This document shows, one piece after another, positions 53,110 through 64,000 of a stretch of 64,000 nucleotides of DNA (position 1 is the stretch's first letter; each line of letters starts with the position of its first letter). The notes below the pieces were generated by a model, which was not told where the DNA came from, searched no databases, and saw only the letters and a list, made by a program, of their open reading frames with translations. The position numbers were made by a program, and so were the translations under genes. This stretch comes from Alcanivorax sp. S71-1-4 (GTDB lineage: Bacteria > Pseudomonadota > Gammaproteobacteria > Pseudomonadales > Alcanivoracaceae): assembly GCF_009846755.1 (NCBI RefSeq), contig NZ_AQOR01000005.1, positions 124,001 through 188,000 on the forward strand, given 5' to 3'.

Positions 53110-54756
53110 TCAGGCCGCCGACGACTGTTCACTGACCAGTGTCGCCGCGTAATCCGCTGCATCACGGTACGGTCGTAACACATGGCTGACACCTGCGCGC
53201 GTCAGTGCGGCGGCATCGCGCTCGTGATGCAGCGTGGCGGCCAGCTCACCGGCATAGCCCCGCGCCCGCAGCGCCTCGGCCAGGTTCAGGTTGGCACCCA
53301 GCTCCGGCACCGTGCTGATCACCCAGCGCACCTGATCCAGCGGCAGCTGATCAATAAAATCACCACTTTCCAGATCGCCGTAGGCAACCGGATAACCGTC
53401 ACGACGCAGGTGGCGGATGATCTCCGGGTCAAAATCCAGGCCCAGCACCTCCACACCCTGCTCCCGCAACCGCTGCATCAGGCGGCCACCATAACGCCCC
53501 AGGCCGAACAGGATCACCGATGCACCCGCTGCGGCCACCACGGCTTCAGCGTTTTCACGGAAGGGGTCGCGGCGTTCGAACAGCCGCAGCCACGGCGACA
53601 GCCGGTCAAACAGCGGATGCGAATACAAAATCAGGTAGGTGGACAGGGTAATGGTGATCAGGCCCACCAGCGTGATCAGCCCCAGCGCGTTGTCATCCAC
53701 ATGCCCCAGGCTGATCCCCATGGCGACAAAGATGATCGAAAACTCACTGATCTGCGCCACCGTCAGCCCCGCCAGAAAACCGGTACGGCGGCGGTACCCC
53801 ATCACGCCCATGATCGCCATCACGATCAGCGGATTACCGATCAGCACAAACAGCGAGAAGACAGCGGCCGCCAGCAGCTCATTGCCGAGCGAGGAAAATT
53901 CCAGTTGCGCACCGAGATTGACGAAGAAAAACAGCAGCAGAAAATCCCGCACGCTGCTCAGGCGCGCATTGACGGCCTCGCGGTAACGGGTCGACGCCAG
54001 CGAGAAGCCGGCCAGAAAAGCCCCGACTTCCTTGCTGAAACCGGCCAGCTCCCCCAGCGTCGCCAACGACGTGCCCCAGGCCACCGCAAAGATCAGCAGC
54101 AGCTCCGGCGAGCGGGCCAGCACGTCCATCAGGCGCGGCAGCACATACCGCATCATCAGCACCACCAGCAGCAGCGCCACCGCCAGCCGCGCGATGATCG
54201 ACAGCACCAGCAGACCGGTCTGGCCGGCATCGGCCACACCGCCGGCACTGAGGCTGCCGACCACCATCATCGCCACCACCACGGCGATGTCCTGCACGAT
54301 CAGAAAACCCATGGCGATGCGACCGTGCAGTGAGTCGATTTCCCGTTTGTCCGACAGCAGTTTGACGATGATGATGGTGCTGGAGAACGTCAGCGCGACG
54401 GCGACATACACCGCCTTGATCCAGTCCATGCCCAGCGCCAGGCCGATCAGAAAACCGAAAACAATGGTAAAAAGCAGTTGCCCCAGCCCCGTCGCCAATG
54501 CCACTGGCCCCAGGTGCCGGACCAGATTCATGTCCAGTTTCAGCCCCACCACGAACAGCAGCACGGTGACGCCGATTTCCGCCAGCAGGCGGATCTCGGA
54601 ATGGGCGGTCACCAGATCCAGCGAGGCGGGCCCGATCAGAATACCGACCAGAATGAAGGCAATGAGCAGCGGTTGCCGCAGGCGGATGGCCAGGACCCCG
54701 AGCACCGTGGCGGCAAACAGCACCACCGCAAACTGGTAATACACATGTTCCATCAT
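53110..54756 (-). CDS. Kef-type cation:proton antiporter (CPA2) with C-terminal TrkA-N domain
   Basis: The 548-residue protein has a CPA2 membrane domain of about 13 helices (residues ~1-385), with LTFSSTIIIVKLLSDKREID and GRIAMGFLIVQDIAVVVAMM in the core and ELAGFSKEVGAFLAGFSLAS typical of Kef/YbaL. The C-terminal Rossmann RCK domain begins near residue 408 (SVILFGLGRYGGRLMQRLRE, then LGLDFDPEIIRHL), and it gates the antiporter with NAD(H) or glutathione. The ATG-ATG start is at 54756, preceded by GGGGAC. It diverges from acnA. The ion may be K+ or another monovalent cation. Confidence 0.9.
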   Translation of the reverse strand: MMEHVYYQFAVVLFAATVLGVLAIRLRQPLLIAFILVGILIGPASLDLVTAHSEIRLLAEIGVTVLLFVVGLKLDMNLVRHLGPVALATGLGQLLFTIVFGFLIGLALGMDWIKAVYVAVALTFSSTIIIVKLLSDKREIDSLHGRIAMGFLIVQDIAVVVAMMVVGSLSAGGVADAGQTGLLVLSIIARLAVALLLVVLMMRYVLPRLMDVLARSPELLLIFAVAWGTSLATLGELAGFSKEVGAFLAGFSLASTRYREAVNARLSSVRDFLLLFFFVNLGAQLEFSSLGNELLAAAVFSLFVLIGNPLIVMAIMGVMGYRRRTGFLAGLTVAQISEFSIIFVAMGISLGHVDDNALGLITLVGLITITLSTYLILYSHPLFDRLSPWLRLFERRDPFRENAEAVVAAAGASVILFGLGRYGGRLMQRLREQGVEVLGLDFDPEIIRHLRRDGYPVAYGDLESGDFIDQLPLDQVRWVISTVPELGANLNLAEALRARGYAGELAATLHHERDAAALTRAGVSHVLRPYRDAADYAATLVSEQSSAA

Positions 54757-54902
54757 GAGTCCCCGCACCCGCGCGCCCACGGGCGGTCGTGATGAGTGAT
54801 ATTGATTCTGCCTATAGCGTGTCGACGCAGGTCGCTATTCATGTCTCCGCCCCGTGCGCGTAGTATGAAAGACCCCCCGAATTGCCGACAAGGGAGCATG
54901 TC

Positions 54903-57653
<2,751 letters not shown>

Positions 57654-57662
57654 CGCCCGCTC

Positions 57663-58064
57663 TCAGGCGGCGTCATCGCCGCCTGACGGCAGGAAGGGTT
57701 CGCGCAGCCGGGCGGCAAAGGCCTTGCAGGCATCCGTCCAGGTAAAGATCCCCGCCAGCCGGTCGTGGTGACACAACACCACGATCGACTGGTGCGTTTC
57801 CACCATCATCTCCAGCACCTCGTCCGCACGGGTGTGGACATCCAGCCTTGGCACCGGCATCAGCCAGTCCGCCACTGGCTCCGGCGTGTCGGGGATGGCA
57901 CCCAGACTGAGCAGGCCCAGCACATGGTGGTCGGGGTCGGTCACTGGCAGGTGATGGATACCATGGCGCACCATCAGCGCGCGGGCCGCCTGCACGGTGG
58001 CTGAAATATCCAGATGCCAGGGAAACGGCGTCATCAATGTGCCGATCGAGGGAATACGTTTCAT
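57663..58064 (-). CDS. Two-CBS-domain protein
   Basis: The 133-residue protein carries a pair of CBS motifs: VQAARALMVRHGIHHLPVTD followed by HHVLGLLSLGAI, then TRADEVLEMMVETHQSIVVL followed by DRLAGIFTWTDACKAFA. Such stand-alone Bateman modules bind adenine nucleotides and regulate partner enzymes. AGGAGGG precedes the ATG at 58064. It converges with acnA; the hairpin TCAGGCGGCG/CGCCGCCTGA (57663-57686) overlaps its stop codon and may end both transcripts. The partner is unknown. Confidence 0.88.
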   Translation of the reverse strand: MKRIPSIGTLMTPFPWHLDISATVQAARALMVRHGIHHLPVTDPDHHVLGLLSLGAIPDTPEPVADWLMPVPRLDVHTRADEVLEMMVETHQSIVVLCHHDRLAGIFTWTDACKAFAARLREPFLPSGGDDAA

Positions 58065-58229
58065 GGCGCCCTCCTGCGCCGCGGTGCTGTAGAGCATCAT
58101 GCCACGAGGCGGACAGGCGGGGCACGCGGGGCAAGAGAGTACGGGCCGCAAGTCTGCTATCATCGCCCTCCCGGCACCGTTGCGGCCGCCGGGCACCTAT
58201 CCCAGAGGCGAACAGGACCGGGGGTTCTC

Positions 58230-58487
58230 ATGCGCCGCGCCGTGACATTGTTATTGTGTGCCAGCCTGTCCGGCCCGGCCCTGGCCGGCGACGACAACGA
58301 GGCGCTGCTTGCCGAACAGCGCGATGCCGCACAACGCGAACGCCAGGAACTGGCCGAACGCACCGAGGCCCTGGCGGCACAACTGGCCGAAACACAGCGT
58401 CTGCTGAAACTTCAGGACGCCTACCTGGAACGGCTGGCCGAGGAACTGGCACGCCAGAGAGAGACAGCGGATGAACCCACCGAATAA
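58230..58487 (+). CDS. Small exported coiled-coil protein
   Basis: The 85-residue product has a signal peptide (MRRAVTLLLCASLSGPALAG), then an almost uninterrupted charged helix (LLAEQRDAAQRERQELAERT, LAAQLAETQRLLKLQDAYLE) with heptad character. There are no catalytic features. It likely oligomerises in the periplasm. It precedes the GNAT gene by 23 bp. I do not recognise a named family. Confidence 0.75.
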   Translation: MRRAVTLLLCASLSGPALAGDDNEALLAEQRDAAQRERQELAERTEALAAQLAETQRLLKLQDAYLERLAEELARQRETADEPTE

Positions 58488-58510
58488 CCGCCCTGCCCCG
58501 GAGCCGGTCC

Positions 58511-59074
58511 ATGTTTGACTGGTTGCGCCGCCGGCGCACCGGACCCGGGCTGGACACACCGCCAGACACCGACGACAGCCTGCCGGTGATGGATGGCGGG
58601 CCCTTTTTCATCCGGCCCATGGAAGCGGCCGACGCCGAACTGCTGCCGCGCATCTTCCGCGCCGCCATCCATGGGCAGGGCGCTGCGTTCTATACGCCCG
58701 CGCAACGCAAAGCCTGGGCATCATCCGCCGATGACGCGGCGGCGTTTGTCGCCAGTCTCGAACAAGGCGTCACCATCGTCGCCGACCTCGACGGCCGTGC
58801 CGGCGGCTTCGCCCAACTGCACCCGGAAAATACCCTGCACATGATGTACGTTGCCCCCGGCCTGGCCGGCTACGGCGTCGCCACCCTGCTCTGCCAATAC
58901 CTGGAAGACGAAGCGCGCATCCTCGGGCAGAACGTGCTGCACACGCATGCCAGCCTGGCGGCAAAGCGTTTTTTTGAGCAGATGGGATTCAAGGTGGAAG
59001 CCGAGGAAACCGTCACCCGTGCCGGTGTGACGATTCCGCGTTTCAAAATGAAAAAAGTGCTGCGCAAAATGTAA
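58511..59074 (+). CDS. GNAT-family N-acetyltransferase
   Basis: The 187-residue protein begins with an Arg-rich lead (MFDWLRRRRTGPGLD), then a GNAT domain: FIRPMEAADAELLPRIFRAA, YTPAQRKAWASSADDAAAFV, TLHMMYVAPGLAGYGVATLL (acetyl-CoA pyrophosphate loop region, Q/RxxGxG/A modified to AGYGVA), ASLAAKRFFEQMGFKVEAEE and a C-terminal MKKVLRKM. The pattern is close to the ElaA/YafP group. The acceptor is unknown. Repeat copy 4 starts 40 bp after its stop. Confidence 0.87.
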   Translation: MFDWLRRRRTGPGLDTPPDTDDSLPVMDGGPFFIRPMEAADAELLPRIFRAAIHGQGAAFYTPAQRKAWASSADDAAAFVASLEQGVTIVADLDGRAGGFAQLHPENTLHMMYVAPGLAGYGVATLLCQYLEDEARILGQNVLHTHASLAAKRFFEQMGFKVEAEETVTRAGVTIPRFKMKKVLRKM

Positions 59075-59115
59075 GCAGCATCTGGCGGACTCCGGTGTGC
59101 CCACCTCCTTTGTGC

Positions 59116-59332
59116 TCCCGTAGGGTGGGTTGAGCCAACGGCGAAACCCACCATGTCCATGCCCGTTACTCACTCCCGCAAAACCATCGAAACTCCCCCT
59201 CTGGGCAACGGACAGTTCCACTGATTTTGTACGAGCAGAGCATTACTCGGAAGCAGGCAGTTTCGCTGGTTTTGTGCGAGCAGTGTGCGGCATGGTCCCG
59301 GTGGGTTTCGCCGTTGGCTCTACCCACCCTAC
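59116..59332. repeat. Palindromic repeat element, copy 4 of 4
   Basis: Outer arms are GTAGGGTGGGTTGAGCCAAC on the left and the matching GTTGGCTCTACCCACCCTAC on the right. At the base where the other copies have A-T (CCAAAGG / CCTTTGG), this copy has C-G (CCAACGG / CCGTTGG) on both arms. The interior is longer than in copy 3. Its right outer arm supplies the stop codon of dctM (TAG on the minus strand, 59329-59331). It separates the convergent GNAT and dctM genes. Confidence 0.9.
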
Positions 59333-60618
59333 CGCACCAGAAACAGACTCAACTCCGGCACATAGGTAATCAGCAACAACGCCAGAATCAGCACGAACAT
59401 GAAGGGTATCGTGGCCGAATACAGCTCCGTGATGGACTTGCGGAACCGGTAGCTGGCAATGAACAGGTTCATGCCCACCGGCGGCGTGAAGTAACCGATC
59501 TGCATGTTGGCCACGAAGATGATTCCCAGGTGCACGGGATCAATCCCGTAGCCCACCGCCACCGGCAGCAACAGCGGCACCATGATCACCAGCGCCGCGA
59601 AAATGTCCAGCAGGGCGCCAAGAATCAGCAGCACAATATTCAGCAGGATCAGGAACATCAGCTTGCTGGAAACGTGTTCCTGCATGAAGGCAAACAGCTT
59701 CTCCGGCACGCCGGCATAGACCAGATAGCCGGTGAACGACATCGCCACCGCCAGGATCAGCAGAATCCCGCCGACCATCACCATCGATTCACGCATCAGC
59801 CCCGGCAAGCGCCGCAAGCCGATCTCGCGATACACGAACACTTCCACGATCAGCACATACAGCGCGGTGATGGCCGCCGCTTCGCTGATGACCAAAAAGC
59901 CGGAAAAAATACCGCCCAGCACCACGAACGGCAGTGGCAATTCCCAACGTGCTGCCCAGGCCGCGTTGCGCAGCTCGCGCCACGCAAACGCCTGCCGCGG
60001 AATCGGGTTCTTGCGCGTGGCCCACAGGCAATAGCCATACAGCAGCCCGATCATCAGCAGCGCCGGCACAATGCCGGCCAGGTACAGGTCGACGATCTCC
60101 ACCGACGGCATGTCCAGTTGCTGCGACATCTGCTGGGCGATGATGCCGTAGATCAGCAGCGGCACCGAGGGCACCAGCAACAGCCCCAGGCTGCCGGAGG
60201 TGGTCACCAGCCCGGTGCTGAAACGCTCCGGATACTGGCCTTTCAGCAACGCCGGCAACAGCAGGCCGCCCAGCGCCACGATGGTCACACCACTGCCGCC
60301 GGTCAGCGCGGTGAAAAAGGCGCAGGCGATCAGGGCCACAAACGCCATGCCGCCGGGCATCCAGCCAAACGCCGCCTGCGACAGCCGCAGCATGCGGTCA
60401 GCGGTTTTCGCCTCGCTGAGCAGGAAGCCGGCGAAGGTGAACAACGGCAGCGCCATCAGCACCACGGAATCACTGAGCTGGTAGATGTCGATATGCAGCA
60501 CCGACAGGTCGATGTCGAGGCTGTAGTAGCCGACCGCCGCCGCCGCGATCATGATGGCGAACAACGGTGCGCCAATCAGCGCCATCACCACCAGTAGCAG
60601 AATCAGCAACCAGATCAT
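59329..60618 (-). CDS. dctM: TRAP transporter large permease (DctM)
   Basis: The 429-residue membrane protein has about 12-13 helices with the DctM marks VLMALPLFTFAGFLLSEAKT, MPGGMAFVALIACAFFTALT, GGSGVTIVALGGLLLPALL, and FVANMQIGYFTPPVGMNLFI near the end. It forms the sodium-coupled translocation unit. The ATG at 60618 overlaps the dctQ stop as ATGA. The stop codon comes from repeat copy 4, so the tail may be altered relative to relatives. Confidence 0.94.
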   Translation of the reverse strand: MIWLLILLLVVMALIGAPLFAIMIAAAAVGYYSLDIDLSVLHIDIYQLSDSVVLMALPLFTFAGFLLSEAKTADRMLRLSQAAFGWMPGGMAFVALIACAFFTALTGGSGVTIVALGGLLLPALLKGQYPERFSTGLVTTSGSLGLLLVPSVPLLIYGIIAQQMSQQLDMPSVEIVDLYLAGIVPALLMIGLLYGYCLWATRKNPIPRQAFAWRELRNAAWAARWELPLPFVVLGGIFSGFLVISEAAAITALYVLIVEVFVYREIGLRRLPGLMRESMVMVGGILLILAVAMSFTGYLVYAGVPEKLFAFMQEHVSSKLMFLILLNIVLLILGALLDIFAALVIMVPLLLPVAVGYGIDPVHLGIIFVANMQIGYFTPPVGMNLFIASYRFRKSITELYSATIPFMFVLILALLLITYVPELSLFLVR

Positions 60619-61103
60619 GCGTCTGCCAGCCCCGGCCGGCGGCCGGCCATGTTGAGCACAAACAGCACCGCGTAGCGCAGCGCTATCAGGGAGAAGCCCA
60701 CCGGAATGATGACCTGCAACCACCAGGCCGGAATGCCGGAAAAGGCGTTCATGCCCAGTGACGCCTCATCACGCACCGAGTGCAGGCTGAACCAGGCCAC
60801 CACGCCACAGACCGTGCAGGTGAACAGGTCCACCAACAGGGACAGGCCCCGGCGCCAGAATGGCGATAAATAGTGGGAGGCGATATCGATACGGATATGT
60901 TCGTCGTTGCGGGAAGCAATCATGGCCCCGAGCATGCCGATCCAGAGCACCGCGTTCTGCAACAGCGGATCGACCCAGATCAGGCTGGTGCCGTTGAGGT
61001 TGCGCAACACAATCTGAGTGACGGCCAGCAATACCATGCCCACCAGCACAATCACGATCAGCGCGTCCTCCAGCCGGTGCAGCCAGCGCAACAAGGGACT
61101 CAT
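60615..61103 (-). CDS. dctQ: TRAP transporter small permease (DctQ)
   Basis: The 162-residue protein has four membrane helices and the DctQ pattern WVDPLLQNAVLWIGMLGAMI followed by NDEHIRIDIASHYL (the HIRID motif). It pairs with DctM. It starts seven bases after dctP and overlaps dctM, so the three are one operon. Confidence 0.92.
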   Translation of the reverse strand: MSPLLRWLHRLEDALIVIVLVGMVLLAVTQIVLRNLNGTSLIWVDPLLQNAVLWIGMLGAMIASRNDEHIRIDIASHYLSPFWRRGLSLLVDLFTCTVCGVVAWFSLHSVRDEASLGMNAFSGIPAWWLQVIIPVGFSLIALRYAVLFVLNMAGRRPGLADA

Positions 61104-61110
61104 GCCGGTG

Positions 61111-62112
61111 TCACTGCTGTTGGGCGCGGAAATCGTTGAGCAGGCCGTTCAGACGGTCAAGCATGCCCTGGCTGATTTCACCGTTTTCCACCAACTGCTC
61201 GGTGGCGCGCTGCGACCGGGCGCGCCACTCGGCCAGTTGTTCGGCATTCGGCGTGACCACTTCCAGGCCCTGCGCCTTGACCGCCGTAAAGGCCTCGCGA
61301 TTACCCTGGCGCTCGGCGCGGTCCAGTTCGGCAAAGGCGGTGGTCAATACCTCGCGCAATACCTGCTGGTCCGCTTCGGAGATACGCGCCAGATGCTGCT
61401 TGCCGATCGCCAGCACACCGTAGGTGTACAGCAACGGCATGTCGGTGAGGTGGCTGACGCGGGTGTACCACTGCAACGTCAGCGCCGCCACCGGCGGCGC
61501 GGCAAAGGCATCGATCACGCCCGTCTGCAACGAGGTGAGCACCGCACCGATATTCAGCACAACCGGCGACACATCAAACTCCTTCACCGCCATGGCCGAG
61601 CCGGAATCATTCGCTGGCAGCCAGACTTTCTGGCGCTGCAGGTCGGCCACACTGGCCACCGGGTTGACCGTCATCAGGTAAGCGAAGCCACCGTCCGCCG
61701 GCCCGAAGACCACCCAGCCGTTCTCTTCGAAACCCTGCCGGATGACCGGATCAAGAGCCTCGCGCACATGGTCCACTTCTTCGTAGGAGCGAAATACCAG
61801 CGGCAGGTTGAGCACCTGGCTGTCGCGGTAATAGCTGGCAAAGGCGCCGCCCTGGGCCATCATGCCGTGCAGTTGGCCAATGCGGATGCGGCGTTGTACG
61901 GCGCGGTCGTCACCCATCACGCCGCCGGCATAGACGCGCAACGTCACGCGGCCGTCGGTTTTCTCTGCCAGTTCTTCACCCGCCTGTTTCAGCCGCGTCA
62001 CCGAGGCCGTGCCGTCCGGATACAGGGTGGAAATTTTCAACTCGAACGCAGTGGCACCGGCAAACGGCAGCATCAGGGCGATCAGGCTGACAAAACGTAC
62101 AACACGCAACAT
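61111..62112 (-). CDS. dctP: TRAP transporter solute-binding protein (DctP)
   Basis: The 333-residue periplasmic protein has a signal peptide (FVSLIALMLPFAGATA) and the DctP fold: ISTLYPDGTASVTRLKQAGE, RVYAGGVMGDDRAVQRRIRI, GAVLTSLQTGVIDAFAAPPV and LLYTYGVLAIGKQHLARIS. The usual Arg for carboxylate binding is not obvious to me in the sequence, so the ligand may differ from C4-dicarboxylates. The ATG at 62112 is five bases from GGAG; a GTG two codons earlier is possible. Confidence 0.92.
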   Translation of the reverse strand: MLRVVRFVSLIALMLPFAGATAFELKISTLYPDGTASVTRLKQAGEELAEKTDGRVTLRVYAGGVMGDDRAVQRRIRIGQLHGMMAQGGAFASYYRDSQVLNLPLVFRSYEEVDHVREALDPVIRQGFEENGWVVFGPADGGFAYLMTVNPVASVADLQRQKVWLPANDSGSAMAVKEFDVSPVVLNIGAVLTSLQTGVIDAFAAPPVAALTLQWYTRVSHLTDMPLLYTYGVLAIGKQHLARISEADQQVLREVLTTAFAELDRAERQGNREAFTAVKAQGLEVVTPNAEQLAEWRARSQRATEQLVENGEISQGMLDRLNGLLNDFRAQQQ

Positions 62113-62162
62113 GCTCACTCCGCCAGCGCACTGCCTGCAGGGCAGCCGCTTATCATGGCTGT

Positions 62163-63002
62163 TCAGAAATAATCGTCGGCTTCCGCCAGCAGTTGTTCCG
62201 CCTGCTGCTGTGCAAAGGTGTTCTGCAGCGTCAGGCCATGCTCGGCGGGGTCGGCTTCCAGCACCTGCTGCAACAACCGGTCATGCAGCGGCCGGTCAAA
62301 CGTCATGCGGGCATAACGCTCGGCGTACAGCACCATCGCCATCAGGTTACGGCTGTCAGACAGGGCAATGGCTTGTTCAAAATGTGCTTTGGCGGACGCC
62401 GGCTGGCCCCCCAGGGCCTCCGGCAGCAGGCTGTCGAGCACGGCCAGGTACATATGCGCCTGGCCGCGTTCGTAGTGTTCGTCCAGCGCAATCACCCGCT
62501 CCAGCAAGGCGCGCACACGGGCCAGATCGGCCACCGCGTTCCAGTCGCTGCTGTGAATCTGGATATACCCGGCCCAGACCGTGCCCAGCGTGTAGAGCAC
62601 GGGCACATCACTGCGGCGGGCATCCTCCAGGGTCTTTTCCAGCGCCAGCACATTCAGGCTGCGCACATTGCACAGCGCGTCATCCCGCTCGCAGGCCGCC
62701 CGCACGGCGTAGCCCAGTGCCTTGGTGGAAAGTGTCGAGGCGCGCTCGGGGTCCTGCACGAACAGACCGGCGTAGGCACTGTAAAGGCCCGCGCCACCGC
62801 GCAGCAGGTTTTCGCTCTCCGGCCAGTTGGTGATCAGGCCGTCGATCATCAGCAGGTAGGTCGGCAGGCCATCGCGCACCAGCTCGACATCGTTATTGTT
62901 CAGCACGCCGTACGGCAGATTGTCCCCGACACGCGCCACCGCACAGCCGTGCAGCGCGGCCAGACAGGACAGACTCAACAACAGAGAAACTATTCGGGAC
63001 AC
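62163..63002 (-). CDS. TRAP-associated TatT-family lipoprotein
   Basis: The 279-residue product has a lipoprotein signal (LLSLSCLAALHGC with Cys at the lipobox) and a mostly helical body (NLLRGGAGLYSAYAGLFVQD, KALGYAVRAACERDDALCNV, RVIALDEHYERGQAHMYLAV), which matches the trimeric TPR-like TatT family that accompanies TRAP transporters and may channel hydrophobic ligands. The GTG at 63002 is the best start for this signal, with a weak CGGATAA upstream. It lies 50 bp before dctP on the same strand. Confidence 0.85.
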   Translation of the reverse strand: MSRIVSLLLSLSCLAALHGCAVARVGDNLPYGVLNNNDVELVRDGLPTYLLMIDGLITNWPESENLLRGGAGLYSAYAGLFVQDPERASTLSTKALGYAVRAACERDDALCNVRSLNVLALEKTLEDARRSDVPVLYTLGTVWAGYIQIHSSDWNAVADLARVRALLERVIALDEHYERGQAHMYLAVLDSLLPEALGGQPASAKAHFEQAIALSDSRNLMAMVLYAERYARMTFDRPLHDRLLQQVLEADPAEHGLTLQNTFAQQQAEQLLAEADDYF

Positions 63003-63146
63003 CGGATTATCCGTTCTGATGCATGATGACGAGGCCTCCAGGCCCGCCGGCCGCTGACGCGGGCGTGCGGTCTTTATAACAGGGCACCCACCCCAACTCA
63101 AACGCCGATCATGCCATTGCAAGATGACCGCCTTCTTGCAAATCAA

Positions 63147-64000
63147 TCATTTATCGGATCGTTCATAAAAGCGGCGCCGACGATAGTAGCCGGTCAGCGC
63201 GCCCAGTACACAGCCGCTGATCAGACCCGCCAGGTGCGCTTCGTTGGCAACGATACCCGCCAGCCCGACGTAGCAGATCACCAGCCACACCAGCATGAAG
63301 ATCACGATCTCGCGACGCAGCGCATAGCCCGCATGCGGATTGACCCGCCCGTACAGCCACAGATAACCCAGCAGCCCGTAGACAACCCCAGACAAGCCAC
63401 CAAAAGCCGGGCCACTGGCCAGAAATTGCGCCAGTGAGGAAATACCGCTGGTCACCAACGTCACCCAGACCAGTTGCAGGCTGGACTGATAACGCTCGAT
63501 GGTCCGTCCGAGATCGAGCCACCAGAGCAGATTGAAGGCGATGTGCAGCACACCGAAGTGCAACAGCATGGGCGTGAACAACCGCCACGGCTGGCTCATC
63601 AGCCCTTCCAGCGTCGGCGGGAACATCAAGGCACGATAGATGCCACTGCCGAACAGCATCGGCGAGAGATAGACCAGCAGCGTGACGATCAGCACCAGCT
63701 TCGTCACCGGCCCCATCCCGGACAGCCAGCGGCCACTGAACAACGGTGGCTGGCCACCCTCGCCCTGGCGAGGTTGCGCCGGTTCGCTGGCCTGCCATGC
63801 AGCATCACTGAAGCGCGGGTCATTCGGGTTGCGCGCGAAGGCTTCCAGCAGCGTGCGGGCCTCATCAAAGCGCGCCGGGTCTTCCAGGTGCATCACCGTC
63901 TGCCCGTCCTCTTCATGCAGCACACTGGCAATGCCCTGGGCTTTCAGCACCCCGGCGAACATCCGCGCCGGTTGTGCGTGCGGGAAGCGGGCAAGTTCGA
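63147..64000 (-). CDS. glpG: Rhomboid intramembrane serine protease, GlpG-type (cut by window end)
   Basis: The reading frame continues past the last base of the window, so the N-terminus is missing. The visible part starts with the GlpG cytosolic domain (ARFPHAQPARMFAGVLKAQG, then LHEEDGQTVMHLEDPARFDE). The membrane core has LHFGVLHIAFNLLWWLDLGR (HxxxN), the nucleophile motif FGGLSGVVYGLLGYL and the catalytic His in EAHLAGLISGCVLGALTGY. It cleaves membrane proteins within the bilayer. It is separated from the TatT gene by 144 bp. Confidence 0.9.
   Translation of the reverse strand, partial: ELARFPHAQPARMFAGVLKAQGIASVLHEEDGQTVMHLEDPARFDEARTLLEAFARNPNDPRFSDAAWQASEPAQPRQGEGGQPPLFSGRWLSGMGPVTKLVLIVTLLVYLSPMLFGSGIYRALMFPPTLEGLMSQPWRLFTPMLLHFGVLHIAFNLLWWLDLGRTIERYQSSLQLVWVTLVTSGISSLAQFLASGPAFGGLSGVVYGLLGYLWLYGRVNPHAGYALRREIVIFMLVWLVICYVGLAGIVANEAHLAGLISGCVLGALTGYYRRRRFYERSDK

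Overview
The window is 64 kb of high-G+C gammaproteobacterial chromosome. It is densely coding and has no rRNA, tRNA, CRISPR array, transposase or phage gene that I could recognise. Gene content fits a marine or hydrocarbon-associated lineage such as Alcanivoracaceae, or a Pseudomonas-like relative: NrdA with two ATP-cones, AcnA, CGFS glutaredoxin, an OruR-type AraC regulator, an RND/MMPL lipid-type exporter, a ~600-residue acyl-CoA dehydrogenase, Csu-type pili and a DctPQM TRAP transporter with a TatT lipoprotein. The taxonomic placement is inference.

Layout. 0-2.6 kb: a membrane DUF389 protein with a degenerate lipid-kinase-like front domain, divergent from an RDD membrane protein. 2.7-8.6 kb: an iron-uptake cluster (TonB-dependent receptor, PepSY-TM protein, DUF2271 and DUF4198 periplasmic proteins, membrane flavodoxin/reductase) with two Fur-box-like sites. 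8.6-13.7 kb: a candidate antisense-strand small RNA, an acyl-CoA dehydrogenase, two AraC regulators and an SRPBCC protein. 13.8-16.3 kb: an RND exporter. 16.3-23.6 kb: a seven-gene minus-strand set (two MFS pumps, two cupins, a Tat-exported hydrolase, a carboxymuconolactone-decarboxylase-like protein, a cyclophilin-like protein) divergent from a LysR regulator. 23.6-29.7 kb: grxD, a lone hydantoinase-B subunit, argD-argF, a lone ABC ATPase and a HicAB toxin-antitoxin pair. 29.8-36.6 kb: two paralogous diguanylate cyclases, glpK and a RstAB-like two-component system. 36.6-41.8 kb: nrdAB behind an 840-bp control region with three NrdR boxes and a DnaA box. 42.2-43.1 kb: a paired SMR exporter operon (mdtJI type) behind a leader peptide. 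43.2-48.1 kb: a Csu-type chaperone-usher pilus operon. 48.2-51.8 kb: a ThDP enzyme with an aldehyde dehydrogenase, then a guanidinium exporter under a guanidine-II riboswitch. 52-59 kb: nitronate monooxygenase, Kef-type antiporter, acnA and small genes. 59.3-64 kb: a TRAP transporter, TatT lipoprotein and a rhomboid protease cut by the window end.

Four copies of a long palindromic repeat (169-279 bp) lie at gene 3' ends. Their arms co-vary, and two of them supply the stop codon of the neighbouring gene.

The most interesting unexplained element is the mdtJI-type leader at 42296-42450. A 23-codon ORF ends exactly where a 12-base segment begins that is perfectly complementary to the Shine-Dalgarno region of the first exporter gene. 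This is the layout expected of ribosome-controlled translation attenuation. The second SMR system in the window, at 51.4 kb, uses a recognisable riboswitch instead, so the two exporters appear to sense different signals by different RNA mechanisms.
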